A stretch of 64,000 nucleotides of DNA from Devosia sp. A16 (GCF_001402915.1 NZ_CP012945.1:2085501-2149500); one strand, 5' to 3'; shown: positions 36,001 to 46,912, numbered from the stretch's first letter. The notes: generated from the letters alone by a model not told the origin. A program made the numbers and translations.

Positions 36001-36049
36001 GTAGTTTCTCTATAAGCCAGCCCTAGATTGGAATGCTTCCAGTCAGACG

Positions 36050-36100
36050 TCCTCTGCCCCCGGTCTCCCGGGCCTTTTTCGGTCCGGCGTCAGGACCGGG
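36050..36100 (+). other. Two hairpins in the acnA leader
   Basis: CCCGG-TCTC-CCGGG followed by CCTTTTTC (36059-36080) is a short terminator-like stem. CGGTCC and GGACCG (36080-36098) form a second stem just downstream. Both lie within the 136 bp between ccmA and the acnA start. They could set acnA expression or end a stray upstream transcript; this is speculative. Confidence 0.35.
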
Positions 36101-36136
36101 CGGCGCCTGCAACACCAGCGCGTGAAGGCGACACCC

Positions 36137-38902
<2,766 letters not shown>

Positions 38903-38924
38903 GCGCACGGTCCACGACTCCATC

Positions 38925-39095
38925 GTCCCCTCTCCCCGCTGGGGAGAGGGTCAGGGTGAGGGGTAGCCAAGCACGCGGGCTTATCCTCCAGCGTTCCCAC
39001 AACCTTCCTCGCGCTTGGCGCCCCTCACCCCGCGGACGAGGCCTTCGGCCTCATCCGCCGCCCTCTCCCCAAGGGGGCGAGGGGGCGATTGAGGC
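38925..39095. repeat. Palindromic intergenic repeat, copy 7 (CCCTCTCCCC type)
   Basis: CCCCTCTCCCCGCTGGGGAGAGGGTCAGGGTGAGGGG (as two short blocks) on the left mirrors CCCCTCACCCCGCGG and CCCTCTCCCCAAGGGGG on the right. A GGACGAGGCCTTCGGCCTCATCC hairpin lies inside. It occupies most of the 323 bp between acnA and the DUF1223 gene; I see nothing else there apart from the start-proximal sequence. Confidence 0.75.
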
Positions 39096-39225
39096 ACAGC
39101 CGGTGCATCGGCACGCTCGGAAGCTTCAGCTCGCAGTCTGCCGCTCCATCCCCCTTTTTCCCCATCACGGCAGGTCGCGCCGATTTGACTCGCGCGGGAC
39201 AACCCGCCTGCCTACAAACGTCGCC

Positions 39226-39957
39226 ATGCTTTTTCGTTCGATCCTTTGCGGCGTCTCCCTTTCGCTTGCCCTGCTCTCCCCCACCCTTGCGGGCGAGATC
39301 AAGCTTGCGCCCAAGGCCGTGCTGGAGCTGTTCACCTCGCAGGGCTGCGCCTCCTGCCCCAAGGCCGACGCCATGCTCACCGAGATGAGCAAGCGCCCCG
39401 ACGTGCTCGCTCTCGCCTATCACGTCGACTACTGGGACTATATCGGCTGGGAAGACACCTTCGGCACCAAGGAGAACTCCGACCGCCAGCGTGACTATGC
39501 CGAGAGCTGGGGCTCCTCCCGGATCTTCACGCCGCAGCTGGTGGTCAATGGCAAGGGCGGTCTCGTCGGCTCCAAGCGCGACGCCGTGACCAAGGCTCTG
39601 GGCGGCGCCTCGCTGCCGCTTGACGTCAAGCTGGTGGAAGCCGCCGACGACATGCTGCAGATCTCGGTTCCCGGCAAGCCAGGCGAGACCGATGCAATGA
39701 TCTGGCTCGTCACCTTCCTCGACCACGCCGACGTCACCATCGAACGCGGCGAGAACGAGGGCAAGAAAGTCGGTTATACGCAGATCGTCACCGGTCGCCA
39801 GGTGCTGGGCATGTGGAAGGCCGATGCCGGCGCCGAACTGACCCTGCCGCTTTCCGAAGTGCTGACCGGCCGCTCCAACGGTGCCGTCATCCTGATCCAG
39901 GCGGATCGCGCCGGCCTGCCGGGCCCGATCCTCGGCGCCGCAAGCTTTACCCGCTGA
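39226..39957 (+). CDS. DUF1223 secreted thioredoxin-like protein
   Basis: A 243-residue protein with a Sec signal peptide (ILCGVSLSLALLSPTLAGE). The mature part is thioredoxin-like with a CxxC (TSQGCASCPKAD). HVDYWDYIGWEDTFGT and TPQLVVNGKGGLVGS are typical DUF1223 blocks. The family is common in alphaproteobacteria and is presumed to act in periplasmic redox chemistry, but without a known substrate. The ATG at 39226 gives the signal peptide; the frame upstream runs through the repeat. Confidence 0.88.
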   Translation: MLFRSILCGVSLSLALLSPTLAGEIKLAPKAVLELFTSQGCASCPKADAMLTEMSKRPDVLALAYHVDYWDYIGWEDTFGTKENSDRQRDYAESWGSSRIFTPQLVVNGKGGLVGSKRDAVTKALGGASLPLDVKLVEAADDMLQISVPGKPGETDAMIWLVTFLDHADVTIERGENEGKKVGYTQIVTGRQVLGMWKADAGAELTLPLSEVLTGRSNGAVILIQADRAGLPGPILGAASFTR

Positions 39958-40081
39958 AGCGTTTGGCGATTTAGGTTCCACCGGGCATAACCGCCGGGAT
40001 CGGCCTCTGACCCACCCACCGGCTGGGTTTGGGGGCAAGTGAAGTGCTCTGAACCAAACCTCGCTTCGGCCTTTCGCACCC

Positions 40082-40206
40082 CGCAAAACAAAACTCCCGC
40101 CAGCTTGCGCAGGCGGGAGGAGAATGACTGTGCATGTAAGAGGCGGCCGGCAAACGAGCATCGTGGTTTGGGGGCTCGGTCAGCCCGCTTGCCGGCCACT
40201 GGAGGC
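40082..40206 (-). ncRNA. Candidate trans-acting sRNA (about 125 nt) with anti-SD motif
   Basis: On the minus strand a TTGACG-N17-CTTATC promoter predicts a start near 40206. The transcript would hold a long-range stem GGCCGGCAA/TTGCCGGCC, then a single-stranded CATTCTCCTCCC stretch complementary to Shine-Dalgarno sequences, and a terminator stem CTCCCGCC/GGCGGGAG closed by an inner GC-GCAA-GC tetraloop (40094-40119) followed by TTTTGTTTTG. This is the anatomy of Hfq-type alphaproteobacterial sRNAs such as suhB/mmgR (alpha-r8) or alpha-r14. I cannot assign a family. It sits in a 425-bp gap with no coding gene. Confidence 0.65.
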
Positions 40207-40212
40207 AATGCT

Positions 40213-40241
40213 GATAAGATGCCGGGCCAATCTGGCGTCAA
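40213..40241 (-). promoter_or_regulatory. Sigma-70 promoter of candidate sRNA
   Basis: The minus strand reads TTGACG (40236-40241), a 17-nt spacer, then CTTATC (40213-40218). This is a near-consensus alphaproteobacterial housekeeping promoter pointing away from the DUF2794 gene. Confidence 0.7.
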
Positions 40242-40382
40242 CGGGGAGGGATTGTGACCGAAATGGGATTTCTGCGTTAACCCTTGCGGCACGAACCTCG
40301 GCCCTCCGCACAGATCTGTCGCACCGGCTTGCCAAGCGGTGCGAATGACGCGATCATGACAGGGAGGTGACGAGGCCAAGGT

Positions 40383-40781
40383 ATGGTGGACGAACCCGAG
40401 CAGTCTGGATCAGGGTTACTCATCGACTTCGCGGCGGCGGCGAGCCCTGCTGCTGCCGGGTCCCAGCCGGCCAATCCCAACCGTTTCACACCGGCGGTCA
40501 CCTTCGACCGCAGGGAATTGCAGACCATCCTCAACCTCTACGGCCGCAAGGTCGTCGACGGCGAGTGGCGCGACTACGCCATCGATTTCCTGCGCGACCG
40601 GGCCTTGTTCTCGATCTACAAGCGCGCCTCCGAGCGGCCGCTCTATGTGGTCGAGAAGAACCCCAGGCTGCGCCTCAAGCAGGGCCAGTACATGGTGCTG
40701 AGCCAGGAGGGCCGCATTCTGAAACGCGGCCATGACCTCTCCACCGTGCTCCGCGTCCTGGAACTCGCCCTGGTCAAATGA
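40383..40781 (+). CDS. DUF2794 domain-containing protein
   Basis: A 132-residue soluble protein. After a disordered Ala-rich start, the conserved DUF2794 core runs from VTFDRRELQTILNLYGRKV through WRDYAIDFLRDRALFSIYKRA to LRLKQGQYMVLSQEGRILKRG. The family is restricted to alphaproteobacteria and its role is unknown. GGGAGG lies about 16 nt upstream with AAGGT nearer the ATG. It overlaps the GNAT gene by 4 nt (ATGA). Confidence 0.88.
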   Translation: MVDEPEQSGSGLLIDFAAAASPAAAGSQPANPNRFTPAVTFDRRELQTILNLYGRKVVDGEWRDYAIDFLRDRALFSIYKRASERPLYVVEKNPRLRLKQGQYMVLSQEGRILKRGHDLSTVLRVLELALVK

Positions 40782-41242
40782 TCGCCATTCGTCCGGCCGT
40801 GCCGGCCGATGCGCCGGCGATGAGCGCCGTGCTCATCGCTTCGATCCGCGAGTTGTGCGATGCCGACCACCGCGACGATGCTGAGATCTTGAGCGGCTGG
40901 CTGCGCAACAAGACCCCACAGATGGTGCTGAGGATGCTGGAGCGACCGGGCGCCTTGCTGCTGGTCGCCGAACGCGACGGCGAGCTCGCTGCCGTCGGCT
41001 GCCTCAATGGGTCCGACGAGATCGCCCTCAACTACGTCGCGCCGGCCCACCGCTTCCAGGGGGTCAGCAAGGCCCTGCTCGCCGCGCTGGAGGACCGCAT
41101 TCGCGCCTCGGGTGCCGACCGTGCGAGGCTCACCAGCACCGGCACCGCCCACCGCTTCTACCTCGCCAATGGCTGGCAGGATGCCGGCCCGGCCGAGGCC
41201 GATCGCGGCATGCTGTGTTACCCGATGGAGAAGCGGTTCTAG
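40778..41242 (+). CDS. GNAT family N-acetyltransferase
   Basis: A 154-residue GNAT fold protein. It has the N-terminal IRPAVPADAPAMSAVL, the central strand LLLVAERDGELAAVGCL, a modified acetyl-CoA loop AHRFQGVSKALLAALE and a C-terminal FYLANGWQDAG. The usual Q/RxxGxG/A is FQGVSK, somewhat degenerate. Substrate is unknown. It is translationally coupled to the DUF2794 gene. Confidence 0.85.
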   Translation: MIAIRPAVPADAPAMSAVLIASIRELCDADHRDDAEILSGWLRNKTPQMVLRMLERPGALLLVAERDGELAAVGCLNGSDEIALNYVAPAHRFQGVSKALLAALEDRIRASGADRARLTSTGTAHRFYLANGWQDAGPAEADRGMLCYPMEKRF

Positions 41243-41323
41243 AAACGGCAGCGCTGGCCGAGACGGGAACGCAACAGCGGCGATGCTGGGCCGGCGCCGG
41301 CGCGGCGACGGCCTCGATGCGTC

Positions 41324-41875
41324 TCAGACGTCGACGACGGCTCGCTTCGCGGCCTCGGCGACGATGAGGTCCGCAGTTTCATCGGGCGTCAGATCGCCTG
41401 AGTCCAACCACCATCCGTCACCCCCGATCTCCCGACGCATGTTGGCGGCGGTGTGGGAGAAGTCGTAGCTCACCCGCTGGCGCTCCGGACGGGTTGCGTT
41501 GCGGTATTGAGCCACTTGGAGCGGCGGCGCGAGAACCACGAGCATAACGGGGCGGGCCGTCAATCGGTTGACCAGGAACTCCAACTCCTCACGTACTTCC
41601 ACAACTGTGTCGATGACCGGCGTGAAGCCCGCCTCCGAGAAGTTGTTCGCTACCGAGCACGCGTTGATCATTCGCAGTTGCAACTGCCTTTTGCCTTCGG
41701 GGCCGGGGTTCCAGTTACCGTGCTCATCGAGATTGTTGGCACGGCCATTGACCATGAGCTGCGCCATGACGTCTCCGTCGATGCGGGCCGACCGCTCCAG
41801 GCGCTCGGCCACGAGCCGCGACACGGTGGTCTTTCCAGCACCAGGCGTCCCTGTGATGATGAAGCATCCATTCAT
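41324..41875 (-). CDS. P-loop ATPase/kinase-like protein
   Basis: A 183-residue single-domain P-loop protein. Walker A is IITGTPGAGKTTVSRLVAERL, directly at the N-terminus. A lid or substrate region (DGDVMAQLMVNGRANNLDE), VIDTVVEVREELEF and MLVVLAPPLQVAQYRNATR follow. The layout resembles small-molecule phosphotransferases of the chloramphenicol-phosphotransferase/AAA_33 type. The ATG at 41875 has GGAGG upstream. Its downstream end faces the plus-strand GNAT gene. Substrate is unknown. Confidence 0.78.
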   Translation of the reverse strand: MNGCFIITGTPGAGKTTVSRLVAERLERSARIDGDVMAQLMVNGRANNLDEHGNWNPGPEGKRQLQLRMINACSVANNFSEAGFTPVIDTVVEVREELEFLVNRLTARPVMLVVLAPPLQVAQYRNATRPERQRVSYDFSHTAANMRREIGGDGWWLDSGDLTPDETADLIVAEAAKRAVVDV

Positions 41876-41906
41876 GCAGATAGACCTCCAGCCCGGGGGG
41901 ACGCGC

Positions 41907-42404
41907 TCACAGCGCCTTCTGCAGGTGGACGATATCCAGCCAGCGGTCGAACTTGTAACCCACCGCTTCATAGCGGCCGACGTGGCGGAAACCTGCCTTC
42001 TCGTGCAGCCGCACCGAGTTGGCGCGCTCGGCGGTGATCACCGCGATCATCTGCTTGAACCCGGCGGCGCGGCTCTGCGCCATCAGCTCGTCGAGCAACC
42101 GCCCGCCGATCCCCTGCCCCACCGCGTCCTGGCGCAGGTAGATCGAATCCTCGCAGGTGAAACGATAGGCGGCGCGCGGCCGGTAGAACGAGGCATAGGC
42201 GTAGCCCATCACCTCGCCCGACCGTTCGGCGACGATCAGCGGATGGCCGAGCGCCTTGAGCTTGCCGAACCGCTCGGCCATTTCGGTCTCGGGCGGCACC
42301 TCGGTCTCGAAGGTGATGACCGTCTCCTCGACATAGGGACGGTAGATCGCGGTGATCGCGGGCACGTCGGACCAGGTGAAGGGACGGAAGACGACGTCGG
42401 ACAT
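41907..42404 (-). CDS. GNAT N-acetyltransferase, phosphinothricin-acetyltransferase-like
   Basis: A 165-residue GNAT protein with the Pat/Bar-type pattern: FRPFTWSDVPAITAIYRPYVEETVITFE, then EVMGYAYASFYRPRAAY, SIYLRQDAVGQGIGGRLLDELM (acetyl-CoA loop) and AVITAERANSVRLHEKAGFRHVG. Family members acetylate phosphinothricin, methionine sulfoximine or other amino-acid-like amines. The native substrate is not known. It starts 20 nt downstream of a terminator hairpin. Confidence 0.88.
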   Translation of the reverse strand: MSDVVFRPFTWSDVPAITAIYRPYVEETVITFETEVPPETEMAERFGKLKALGHPLIVAERSGEVMGYAYASFYRPRAAYRFTCEDSIYLRQDAVGQGIGGRLLDELMAQSRAAGFKQMIAVITAERANSVRLHEKAGFRHVGRYEAVGYKFDRWLDIVHLQKAL

Positions 42405-42417
42405 CGGGAGCTCGCAA

Positions 42418-42454
42418 AACGAAGGGGCCGCGATCTCTGGTAGATCGCGGCCCC
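42418..42454 (-). terminator. Strong hairpin terminator between Bax-inhibitor gene and GNAT
   Basis: GGGGCCGCGATCT and AGATCGCGGCCCC form a perfect 13-bp stem (42424-42454). On the minus strand it is followed by TTCGTTTTGC. It lies 92 nt after the Bax-inhibitor stop. Confidence 0.8.
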
Positions 42455-42496
42455 CGAAATTTCCAATCAGACTTGCTGATTCCTTCCATCAGTCCC

Positions 42497-42538
42497 GCTT
42501 TCGAGGCGGAAGAGTCTCACGACTCTTCCTGAAAGCGC
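42497..42538 (-). other. Nested stem-loop with GTGA tetraloop just after the Bax-inhibitor stop
   Basis: Read on the minus strand, CGCTTTC/GAAAGCG encloses GGAAGAGTC-GTGA-GACTCTTCC, both stems perfect, the loop being of GNRA type. It starts 8 nt after the stop codon and has no U-tract, so it looks like a stable 3'UTR structure rather than the terminator. Confidence 0.6.
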
Positions 42539-42545
42539 CGGGCGA

Positions 42546-43319
42546 TTACTCCCGGTTGCCGAACAGGCGGAGCAGCATCAGGAACAGGTTGATGAAGTCG
42601 AGGTAGAGCGACAGCGCGCCCATCACCGCCGACTTCTGCAGCACCTCGGTCCCAAGGCCCTCGTCGTAGCTCTCCTTGACCTTCTGCGTATCGTAGGCGG
42701 TGAGGCCGACGAAGATCAGCACGCCGATCGCCGAGATGGCGAAGTCGAGCATGCTCGAGGCAAGGAAGATGTTGACGATCGAGGCGATGATCAGGCCGAT
42801 CAGGCCCATGATCAGGAAGTTGCCGATGCTCGTGAGGTCACGCTTGGTGGTGTAGCCGTAGAGGCTCATCGCACCGAACGTCGCCGCCGAGATGAAGAAC
42901 ACCTTGGCGATCGAGGCATCGGTATAGACCATGAAGATCGACGAGAGGCTGAGGCCCATGACGGCCGCAAACACCCAGAACAGCAGCTGCGCGGTGGCGC
43001 CGGACAGCCGGTTGATGCCGAAGCTCAGCACCAGGACGAAAGCGAGCGGCGCGAACATGATCACCCACTGCAGGGGCGAGGCGTAGATGAGCGAGCCCCA
43101 CTGGGTGACCAGCGTGCCGTTGGCCAGCTGGCCCACCGCCTGCGCGGGGTCGGTGGTGGTGGACCAGGCATTGGCGAAGTAGGCGACCACGCCGGTCACC
43201 ACGAGCCCGATGCCCATATAATTGTAGACCTTCAGCATATAGCTGCGCAGGCCCTCATCGATGGCCGCGGCGGTTCCGGCCCGCTGAGCGGCGATAGTCG
43301 GACGGTCGAATTCAGCCAT
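42546..43319 (-). CDS. Bax inhibitor-1/YccA (YbhL-like) family membrane protein
   Basis: A 257-residue protein with seven predicted TM helices. Family landmarks are LSSIFMVYTDASIAKVFFISAATFGAMSLYGYTTKRDL, SAIGVLIFVGLTAYDTQKVKE (the Asp-containing pH-sensing helix) and DFINLFLMLLRLFG at the C-terminus. BI-1 proteins are pH-dependent calcium-leak channels or FtsH-interacting regulators in studied bacteria. AAAGGG precedes the ATG. It has its own promoter and a structured leader of the ybhL type. Confidence 0.93.
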   Translation of the reverse strand: MAEFDRPTIAAQRAGTAAAIDEGLRSYMLKVYNYMGIGLVVTGVVAYFANAWSTTTDPAQAVGQLANGTLVTQWGSLIYASPLQWVIMFAPLAFVLVLSFGINRLSGATAQLLFWVFAAVMGLSLSSIFMVYTDASIAKVFFISAATFGAMSLYGYTTKRDLTSIGNFLIMGLIGLIIASIVNIFLASSMLDFAISAIGVLIFVGLTAYDTQKVKESYDEGLGTEVLQKSAVMGALSLYLDFINLFLMLLRLFGNRE

Positions 43320-43380
43320 GACGAATAAATCCCTTTCCTGGCGACGTGACGGGGCGCTCCTCCGAGCCTCTGCCGTCGAT
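43320..43380 (-). promoter_or_regulatory. ybhL-type structured leader of the Bax-inhibitor gene
   Basis: The predicted 61-nt 5'UTR starts AUCGACGGC. It can pair GACGG with CCGUC and CGAC with GUCG around a purine-rich GGCUCGGAGGAGCGCC segment. A ybhL leader motif has been described upstream of this gene family in alphaproteobacteria, and position and size fit. I matched it by location and foldability, not by a covariance model. Confidence 0.6.
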
Positions 43381-43385
43381 CACAC

Positions 43386-43414
43386 AATATGAGGGCACAC
43401 CCCGGACAATACAA
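43386..43414 (-). promoter_or_regulatory. Promoter of the Bax-inhibitor gene
   Basis: On the minus strand TTGTAT (43409-43414), a 17-nt spacer and CATATT (43386-43391) predict a start at about 43380, directly at the structured leader. Confidence 0.55.
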
Positions 43415-43606
43415 GACCGCGGGGCCGCCCCTCGGCGGTCGCTAATGTCGCAGTTCTTCAACGGCTTATCCGGGGCTGCTCTCCTCACGAGGCAGCCGCT
43501 CGGCTGAACTGTGCGGCTTGTCTTGCAGCGGCCATGCTGCCTCGCTACGTTCCAGATGGAGATGAGCCCGAATCATCCGGGCTTACCGCGGCAAAGGGAG
43601 GGTCGA

Positions 43607-44146
43607 ATGCCCAGGCTCTTTACCGGAATCGAGGTCCCGCCCGAGGTGGGGCTGGCGCTCTCGCTGAAGCGCGGCGGCCTGTTCGGGGCGCGCTGGATCG
43701 ACACCGAGAACTATCACATTACCTTGCGCTTCATCGGCGACGTCGATCACCATGTGGCGAGCGAAGTGACCGATATGCTGGATCGGCTGGCCGACAGCGA
43801 AGCCTTCACCGTCAAGCTCGATCATCTGGGCTCGTTCGGCGGCAACACCCCCCGGGCCCTGTTCGCCGGGTGCTCCACCAATGCCGCCCTGCTGCGCCTG
43901 CAGGCCGCCCAGGAACGGGTACTGCAGCGGTGCGGGCTTGCCCCCGAGGGGCGCAAGTTCGTCCCGCACGTGGCGCTCGCTCGCCTCCGCGGCGTCTCCG
44001 CCGAGGAGGTGGCGCGCTTCATTGCCTTCTCCGGCCGTTTCGAACCGCTGGAGTTCAAGGTCGGACGCTTCGTGCTGTTTTCCTCGCGCGACTCCGTCGG
44101 GGGCGGCCCCTACCTGGTCGAGCAGAGCTATCCCCTGGCGGCGTGA
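43607..44146 (+). CDS. thpR: RNA 2',3'-cyclic phosphodiesterase (2H family)
   Basis: A 179-residue 2H phosphoesterase, formerly 2'-5' RNA ligase LigT. The first catalytic His motif is YHITLRFIG. The second is PHVALARL, where the usual HxT reads HVA; the histidine is kept. LFTGIEVPPEV opens the fold. It hydrolyses 2',3'-cyclic phosphates to 2'-phosphates. AAAGGGAGG before ATG 43607 decides the start. The 290 bp upstream, between this gene and the Bax-inhibitor gene, hold that gene's promoter and leader plus a small AGCCCG/CGGGCT hairpin at 43565-43583. Confidence 0.9.
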   Translation: MPRLFTGIEVPPEVGLALSLKRGGLFGARWIDTENYHITLRFIGDVDHHVASEVTDMLDRLADSEAFTVKLDHLGSFGGNTPRALFAGCSTNAALLRLQAAQERVLQRCGLAPEGRKFVPHVALARLRGVSAEEVARFIAFSGRFEPLEFKVGRFVLFSSRDSVGGGPYLVEQSYPLAA

Positions 44147-44349
44147 GGTCGGAAGCGGCCGTTAACGCTTCCTTCACCATGCAGGCCCAAACAGAATTTT
44201 CGGCGATTTGCCGCGTCAAATTGCCGACACGATTGCCGCTAAGGTCACGACTTAATTCAAATTCGCGGCCGGTTTGAGACCTTGGTAACCATACCATGGC
44301 AGGATGCTCAGGTGCTGGTTGCGCAACTTCGGACAAGGATGTTCGGGCG

Positions 44350-44889
44350 ATGACATCATCTCGTTTGGCGCTGGCTGGTCTGCTGGCTGCGGGCCTTTGC
44401 CTCGGCTTGGCGACCGCGCCGGTTTCAGCGCAGGAAATCAAGCAGTTGGGAACGTTCAAGGCGTGGACGGCCTGGACCGGCAGCGACGCCAACGGCCCCA
44501 TGTGCTACATCTCCGCCACGCCGGACGACTGGAGCCCCAAGGAAGTGAACGGCAGCCCGGTGCGGCGCAGCCCGATCCATTTCCTGGTGATCAACCGCAA
44601 GGGCCTGGGCACCAAGAACGAAGTGCAGACCCAGGTCGGCTATCCGTTCCACCCCACCAATTCCAGCGTCACCGCCACCATCGACGGCAAGACCTTCCCG
44701 ATGGTGACCGAAGGTGAGGCCGCCTGGCTGGCGGTCGAGGCCGACGAAGCGAACTTCGTCGAGGCGCTGAAGGCCGGCAGCAAGTTGACGGTCAACGGCA
44801 CCTCGCAGAAGGGCAACAAGATGGTGGACAATTACAGCCTGTCCGGCGTCACTGCCGCGCTTGGCGAAATCAACAAGGCCTGCAGCTGA
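44350..44889 (+). CDS. Invasion-associated locus B (IalB) family protein, paralogue 1
   Basis: A 179-residue exported protein. A signal peptide (LALAGLLAAGLCLGLATAPVSA) is followed by the IalB domain: FKAWTAWTGSDANGPMCYIS, FLVINRKG, EVQTQVGYPF, ATIDGKTFPMVTEGEAAWLA and TNYSLSG-like DNYSLSGVTAAL, ending with a conserved Cys. IalB proteins are periplasmic or outer-membrane-associated and are linked to erythrocyte invasion in Bartonella; in free-living Rhizobiales the role is unknown. Two cysteines (mature N-part and last-but-one residue) could pair. Confidence 0.88.
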   Translation: MTSSRLALAGLLAAGLCLGLATAPVSAQEIKQLGTFKAWTAWTGSDANGPMCYISATPDDWSPKEVNGSPVRRSPIHFLVINRKGLGTKNEVQTQVGYPFHPTNSSVTATIDGKTFPMVTEGEAAWLAVEADEANFVEALKAGSKLTVNGTSQKGNKMVDNYSLSGVTAALGEINKACS

Positions 44890-44895
44890 CGCCCG

Positions 44896-44916
44896 GTTTC
44901 ACGCTCGGCGTGAAAC
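44896..44916 (+). other. Hairpin between the two ialB paralogues
   Basis: GTTTCACGC-TCG-GCGTGAAAC is a perfect 9-bp stem, 7 nt after the first ialB stop. There is no U-tract, so it may stabilise the upstream mRNA or act as a weak terminator. Confidence 0.5.
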
Positions 44917-44998
44917 TGTCCGCCGTGGCAGCGCGTTCGGCGATTGAACCGGGCAGGCATTGCCTGCTACCAACCGCCGAACCCTCGAGGCCCAATCC

Positions 44999-45508
44999 AT
45001 GAACCTCCGCGCTCTTGCAGCTCTCGCCACGGTGCTCGTACCGGCATTGTCGGGGGGCGCCATGGCGCAATCGGTCAAGCTGCTCGGCGAGTTTCGCGAT
45101 TGGACCGCCTATACCGCGACCGAGTCGACGGGGCCGGTGTGCTTTGCGCTCAGCAAGCCCACCGAGGTGACCCCCAGCCCCGACGAGTTCACCGAAGCCT
45201 GGCTGTATCTCACCAATCGGCCGTCCGAAAGCGTCCGCAACGAGCTGAACTTGGTTGCCGGGTTCACCTTCGCGCCCGACACCACGGCGACGGCGACGAT
45301 CAGCGGCCAGAGCTTCGAGCTGTTCACCGACAAGGACGCTGCCTGGCTGCTCGACCCCAACCAGAACGACAACCTCGCCGGAGCGCTGCGCGCCGGCTCG
45401 ACCGTCGTCATCGAGGGCACCAGCGACAAGGGCATTCGCATCACCGAGACCTTCTCGCTCTCGGGCGCCACCGCCGCGAGCCGCGCCATCGAGAGCTGCA
45501 CCGGCTGA
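44999..45508 (+). CDS. Invasion-associated locus B (IalB) family protein, paralogue 2
   Basis: A 169-residue exported protein with a signal peptide ending GGAMAQ. The same domain order as its upstream neighbour is visible: FRDWTAYTATESTGPVCFALS, EAWLYLTNRPSESV, LNLVAGFTF, ATISGQSFELFTDKDAAWLL and ETFSLSGATAASRAIESC. Identity with paralogue 1 looks low, so the duplication is old. The pair sits directly upstream of rlmN, a frequent Rhizobiales arrangement. Function is unknown. Confidence 0.87.
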   Translation: MNLRALAALATVLVPALSGGAMAQSVKLLGEFRDWTAYTATESTGPVCFALSKPTEVTPSPDEFTEAWLYLTNRPSESVRNELNLVAGFTFAPDTTATATISGQSFELFTDKDAAWLLDPNQNDNLAGALRAGSTVVIEGTSDKGIRITETFSLSGATAASRAIESCTG

Positions 45509-45685
45509 GCGATCGGCTCGGCCTGAGCACGCCGCCGCTCATCCTGCGCAAGCCAGCCTCCCGCCCCCGTGTTTTGCGCAAACTTTGCGACTATGTTACA
45601 GGCCGCGCCCTGAAGGAGCGTGGTCGAACTTTGCCGGTCGACCCGCCATCATCAATTTGCGCACGCTGAGAGAGCCGCCCGCACC

Positions 45686-46912
45686 ATGAGTATCGCCCTC
45701 GACCTCGATCATCATGCCCACCCCGACCGCCCCAGATCCGGGCGGACGTCGCTGGTCGGCCTGATGAAGCCCGAGCTGCGCGATACGCTGATGGGCATCG
45801 GCCTCGACGAGCGCGAGGCGAAGATGCGCGCCAGCCAGCTGTGGAACTGGATCTACCATAACGGCGTCACCGACTTCGATCGGATGACCAACATCCAGAA
45901 GGGCTTCCGGCAGAAGCTCGCCGACAGCTTCCTGCTCGATCGGCCCGAAATCGTCAGCGAGCAGATCTCGATCGACGGCACCCGCAAATGGCTGTTCCGC
46001 TTCCGCGACCCCAGGAACCCGCTGTTGCCGCCGGTAGAGGTCGAAACCGTCTACATTCCCGAGGAAGACCGCGGCACGCTCTGCGTCTCCTCGCAGGTCG
46101 GCTGCACCCTCACCTGCTCGTTCTGCCACACCGGCACGCAGAAGCTGGTGCGCAACCTCACGGCCGGCGAGATTCTCGGCCAGATCCTGATGGCCCGCGA
46201 GCGGCTGGGCGATTTCCCCGGCGGCGTGCGCCCCAACGACGGCGGCCTGGTGCCGGCGCCGCGCGGTTCGGGCGGCTCGGAAGGCGACAGCCGCGCCATC
46301 ACCAATGTGGTGATGATGGGCATGGGCGAGCCGCTCTACAACTACGACAACGTCAAGCAGGCGCTACTGATCGCTTCGGACGAAGCCGGCATTTCGCTGT
46401 CGAAGCGCCGCATTACGCTTTCGACCTCTGGCGTCGTGCCGTTCATCGAGCCGACCGGCCGCGAGATCGGCGTGATGCTGGCCATCTCCCTGCACGCGGT
46501 GCGCGACGAGCTGCGCGACATGCTGGTGCCGATCAACAAGAAGTATCCGCTCAAGGAGCTGATCCAGGCCTGCCGCGATTACCCCGGTCTCTCCAATGCC
46601 CGCCGCATCACCTTCGAATACGTGATGCTCAAGGACATCAACGATTCCGACGCCGACGCGCGTGAACTGGTCCGGCTGCTCGCCGGCATTCCGGCCAAGA
46701 TCAACCTGATCCCGTTCAACCCCTGGCCCGGCACCAACTACGATTGCTCGAGCTCGTCGCGCATCGAGCGCTTCGCCGACATCGTCAACAATGCCGGCTA
46801 TGCGAGCCCGGTCCGCACTCCGCGCGGCCGCGATATCTTCGCCGCCTGCGGGCAGCTGAAGAGCGAGACCGAGCGGCTGACCAAGAAGGAGCGCGACGCG
46901 CTCACCGCCTGA
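45686..46912 (+). CDS. rlmN: Dual-specificity RNA methyltransferase RlmN
   Basis: A 408-residue radical-SAM enzyme that makes m2A2503 in 23S rRNA and m2A37 in some tRNAs. The cluster motif is [11 protein letters not shown]. The two catalytic cysteines are expected in the C-terminal FAACGQLK region and in the radical-SAM domain. [24 protein letters not shown] and [11 protein letters not shown] are family landmarks. The start is ATG 45686 (MSIALDLD). Confidence 0.97.
   Translation: MSIALDLDHHAHPDRPRSGRTSLVGLMKPELRDTLMGIGLDEREAKMRASQLWNWIYHNGVTDFDRMTNIQKGFRQKLADSFLLDRPEIVSEQISIDGTRKWLFRFRDPRNPLLPPVEVETVYIPEEDRGTLCVSSQVGCTLTCSFCHTGTQKLVRNLTAGEILGQILMARERLGDFPGGVRPNDGGLVPAPRGSGGSEGDSRAITNVVMMGMGEPLYNYDNVKQALLIASDEAGISLSKRRITLSTSGVVPFIEPTGREIGVMLAISLHAVRDELRDMLVPINKKYPLKELIQACRDYPGLSNARRITFEYVMLKDINDSDADARELVRLLAGIPAKINLIPFNPWPGTNYDCSSSSRIERFADIVNNAGYASPVRTPRGRDIFAACGQLKSETERLTKKERDALTA

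Noticed and set aside
43511-43607. A longer N-terminus for ThpR
   Set aside because: AAAGGGAGG directly before ATG 43607 and the family N-terminus mark that as the start.
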